DNA of 6,617 bases, from the NCBI GenBank assembly GCA_020853375.1, contig JADYZA010000079.1, positions 1-6,617 of the forward strand. Reading direction: 5' to 3'. Position numbers and translations under genes: made by a program. The DNA comes from Verrucomicrobiota bacterium. Lineage in GTDB: Bacteria > Verrucomicrobiota > Kiritimatiellia > Kiritimatiellales > Tichowtungiaceae. The notes below the pieces were generated by a model that was given only the letters and a program-made list of their open reading frames with translations, ran no database searches and was not told where the DNA came from. The number at the start of each line of letters is the position of its first letter. The first letter of the stretch is position 1. Positions 5,600 through 6,617 of the stretch are shown here, piece by piece.

Positions 5600-5706
5600 G
5601 GACTGCGGGGGCTTGCCACCGCTTTGTTATCACGGGGCTTGCCCCGTTATTTTAAACCGCGGGGCGAGCCCCGCTTAATAATGCGCAGGCAAGCCTGCGC
5701 ACTCCA
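5599..5706. repeat. Four-hairpin intergenic repeat, copy B (108 bp)
   Basis: This is the second copy of the element, in the same orientation as copy A and filling the dapF-bcp gap. Its ends are TGGACTGCGG and GCGCACTCCA, identical to copy A. Hairpins lie at 5605-5622 (stem GCGGGGGC with GCCACCGC, one G-A mismatch, loop TT), 5632-5647 (ACGGGGC, loop TT), 5659-5674 (GCGGGGC, loop GA) and 5683-5700 (GCGCAGGC, loop AA). Compared with copy A, changes fall mostly in loops and linkers. In hairpin 1 one A-T pair has become G-C, keeping the pairing. The linker between hairpins 2 and 3 is shorter than in copy A. It starts 4 nt past the dapF stop, reading toward bcp. Confidence 0.88.
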
Positions 5707-5710
5707 TATT

Positions 5711-6517
5711 TTAATACTCAAGAGTCCCTTCAAAAACATGTTCAGCCGGGCCGGTCAGCGTCACGTCACGCGCACCGTCATCCGTCAGCATTCCATCGAC
5801 AACCAGTGTATCGCCGCTGGCGACACGAACATTCACTGGAAACTTCACCCAGCCGTTTTTCGCGGCAATCAGAGCGCAGGCTGTCACACCGGTCCCGCAA
5901 GCCGGCGTTTCCGCTTCCACACCTCGTTCATACGTTCGGATGCAAAGTCCGCCGTCCGGCGCAATTTCCATAAAATTCACGTTGGTTCCGGCTGGCGCGA
6001 ATTGTCTATGACGGCGAACCGCCGACCCGACCTCCTGCACATCCACATTACTCAGCTCGCCAGTACGCATCACAACATGCGGCACACCGGTATTCACGAA
6101 ACCATACATCAGATTCCGCCCGGCCAGCTCCAGTGAACCGTTCAGATTCCATCCGGATGGCGAAGTCATCCAAAGCCGGACGCCCTTCTGCATCACCTGC
6201 GCTTTAAGCTGTCCGGCCTGAGTCTCAATCGTCATTTTTTTCCCAGCGACGCCCAGCTCGAACGCCAGCCGCGCGACACAGCGCGCGCCGTTACCGCACA
6301 TATCCACCTCGCCGCCGTCCGGATTAAAAAACCGCATCCGGAAATCCGCCGTGGCCGACGTCTGAATCAGAATAACGCCTTCCGAGCCAACGCCGGAGTG
6401 GCGGGCGGCGATGTGCGCAATAAACGCCCGGTCGTCGGCAGGAAACCTGCCGCGGCGGTCGTCGAAAAGCACGAAATCATTCTTCGCTCCGTGCATCTTC
6501 CAGAATTTAATTTTCAT
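5711..6517 (-). CDS. dapF: Diaminopimelate epimerase
   Basis: DapF interconverts LL- and meso-diaminopimelate without a cofactor, supplying the peptidoglycan cross-linking residue and the last precursor of lysine. The 268-residue product shows KMHGAKNDFVLFD (7-19), FNPDGGEVDMCGNGARC (64-80) with catalytic Cys74, and YERGVEAETPACGTG (196-210) with catalytic Cys207: the two-cysteine active site is intact. The frame is open 20 codons further upstream to 6577, but family alignment favours the ATG at 6517, and the extension would overlap the divergent gene at 6547. One small deviation is Lys12 where many homologues have Gly (HGAGNDF). A Shine-Dalgarno is weak at best. It is the first minus-strand gene here; no clear promoter can be picked in the 29-bp divergent gap. 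Confidence 0.96.
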   Translation of the reverse strand: MKIKFWKMHGAKNDFVLFDDRRGRFPADDRAFIAHIAARHSGVGSEGVILIQTSATADFRMRFFNPDGGEVDMCGNGARCVARLAFELGVAGKKMTIETQAGQLKAQVMQKGVRLWMTSPSGWNLNGSLELAGRNLMYGFVNTGVPHVVMRTGELSNVDVQEVGSAVRRHRQFAPAGTNVNFMEIAPDGGLCIRTYERGVEAETPACGTGVTACALIAAKNGWVKFPVNVRVASGDTLVVDGMLTDDGARDVTLTGPAEHVFEGTLEY

Positions 6518-6546
6518 GGAAAAAGTCCCGTGATAGTTTCTGCCCG

Positions 6547-6617
6547 ATGAGCGCCACATTAAACAGCACCGATGCACGGAAAGAAACAGAAAAACTGCGC
6601 GCCGAGATCGAGCGCCA
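6547..6617 (+). CDS. ligA: N-terminus of a divergent gene, probably NAD-dependent DNA ligase (partial)
   Basis: Only 23 codons are visible before the right edge, reading MSATLNSTDARKETEKLRAEIER, with the next codon beginning CA (His or Gln). The pattern A-x-K-E-x-E-K-L-R-x-E-I-x-R-H is typical of the first helix of bacterial LigA, which binds NAD and begins the adenylation reaction that seals nicks in DNA; the usual Y-Y-V and D-A-E-Y-D would follow outside the window. The ATG at 6547 is the first possible start after an in-frame stop at 6508, with no alternative GTG or TTG between, so the start is well fixed. No Shine-Dalgarno is seen. The fragment is short, and another protein with a charged N-terminal helix cannot be excluded. 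Confidence 0.5.
   Translation, partial: MSATLNSTDARKETEKLRAEIER

Noticed and set aside
5156..6136. A 326-codon open frame on the plus strand
   Set aside because: It lies antisense to bcp and dapF and runs straight through repeat B. Both minus-strand genes have complete family motifs and catalytic residues, while the plus-strand product resembles no family I know.
6518..6577. N-terminal extension of dapF by 20 codons
   Set aside because: DapF proteins begin close to the K-M-H-G motif, and the extension would overlap the divergent gene starting at 6547.

Overview
This window looks like ordinary chromosomal sequence from a moderately GC-rich, peptidoglycan-making bacterium. The best clue to lineage is the secreted metalloprotease. 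Its C-terminal tail (a D-x-D-x-D-G-x-P-x-E-W-E segment, then Y-I-A-G-L-N-P-T-N and a final beta-rich domain ending F-Y-K-I-N-V-R-L) is a style I associate with secreted proteins of Kiritimatiellota and Verrucomicrobiota. That placement is an inference from protein style. No marker gene here proves it.

Nearly everything is on the minus strand. Read in the direction of transcription (right to left) the order is dapF, repeat element B, bcp, repeat element A, folK, panB, a secreted metzincin-type protease, panC, tRNA-Cys(GCA), gcvH, an intrinsic-terminator-like hairpin, and lipB, which is cut by the left edge. At the right edge a plus-strand gene diverges from dapF; its first 23 codons resemble the N-terminus of NAD-dependent DNA ligase (ligA). 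No gene-free stretch exceeds about 300 bases. The longest are the 123- and 125-base gaps around bcp, filled by the repeats, and the 95 bases between panC and the tRNA.

The metabolic genes fit together around folate, one-carbon units and cofactors. FolK makes a folate precursor. PanB spends 5,10-methylene-tetrahydrofolate to make ketopantoate, and PanC joins pantoate to beta-alanine to give pantothenate. GcvH is the lipoyl carrier of the glycine cleavage system, which regenerates 5,10-methylene-tetrahydrofolate. LipB puts the octanoyl precursor of lipoate onto GcvH. DapF supplies meso-diaminopimelate for the cell wall and lysine, and Bcp removes peroxides.

The most unusual content is a pair of related 108-114 bp intergenic elements on either side of bcp. 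Each carries four short GC-rich hairpins arranged as two mirror-image halves with imperfect terminal inverted repeats. One end of each abuts the Shine-Dalgarno sequence of the next gene. Other points of interest are the secreted protease lodged between panB and panC with very tight spacing to panC, and the terminator-like hairpin whose U-tract runs almost into the lipB start codon.
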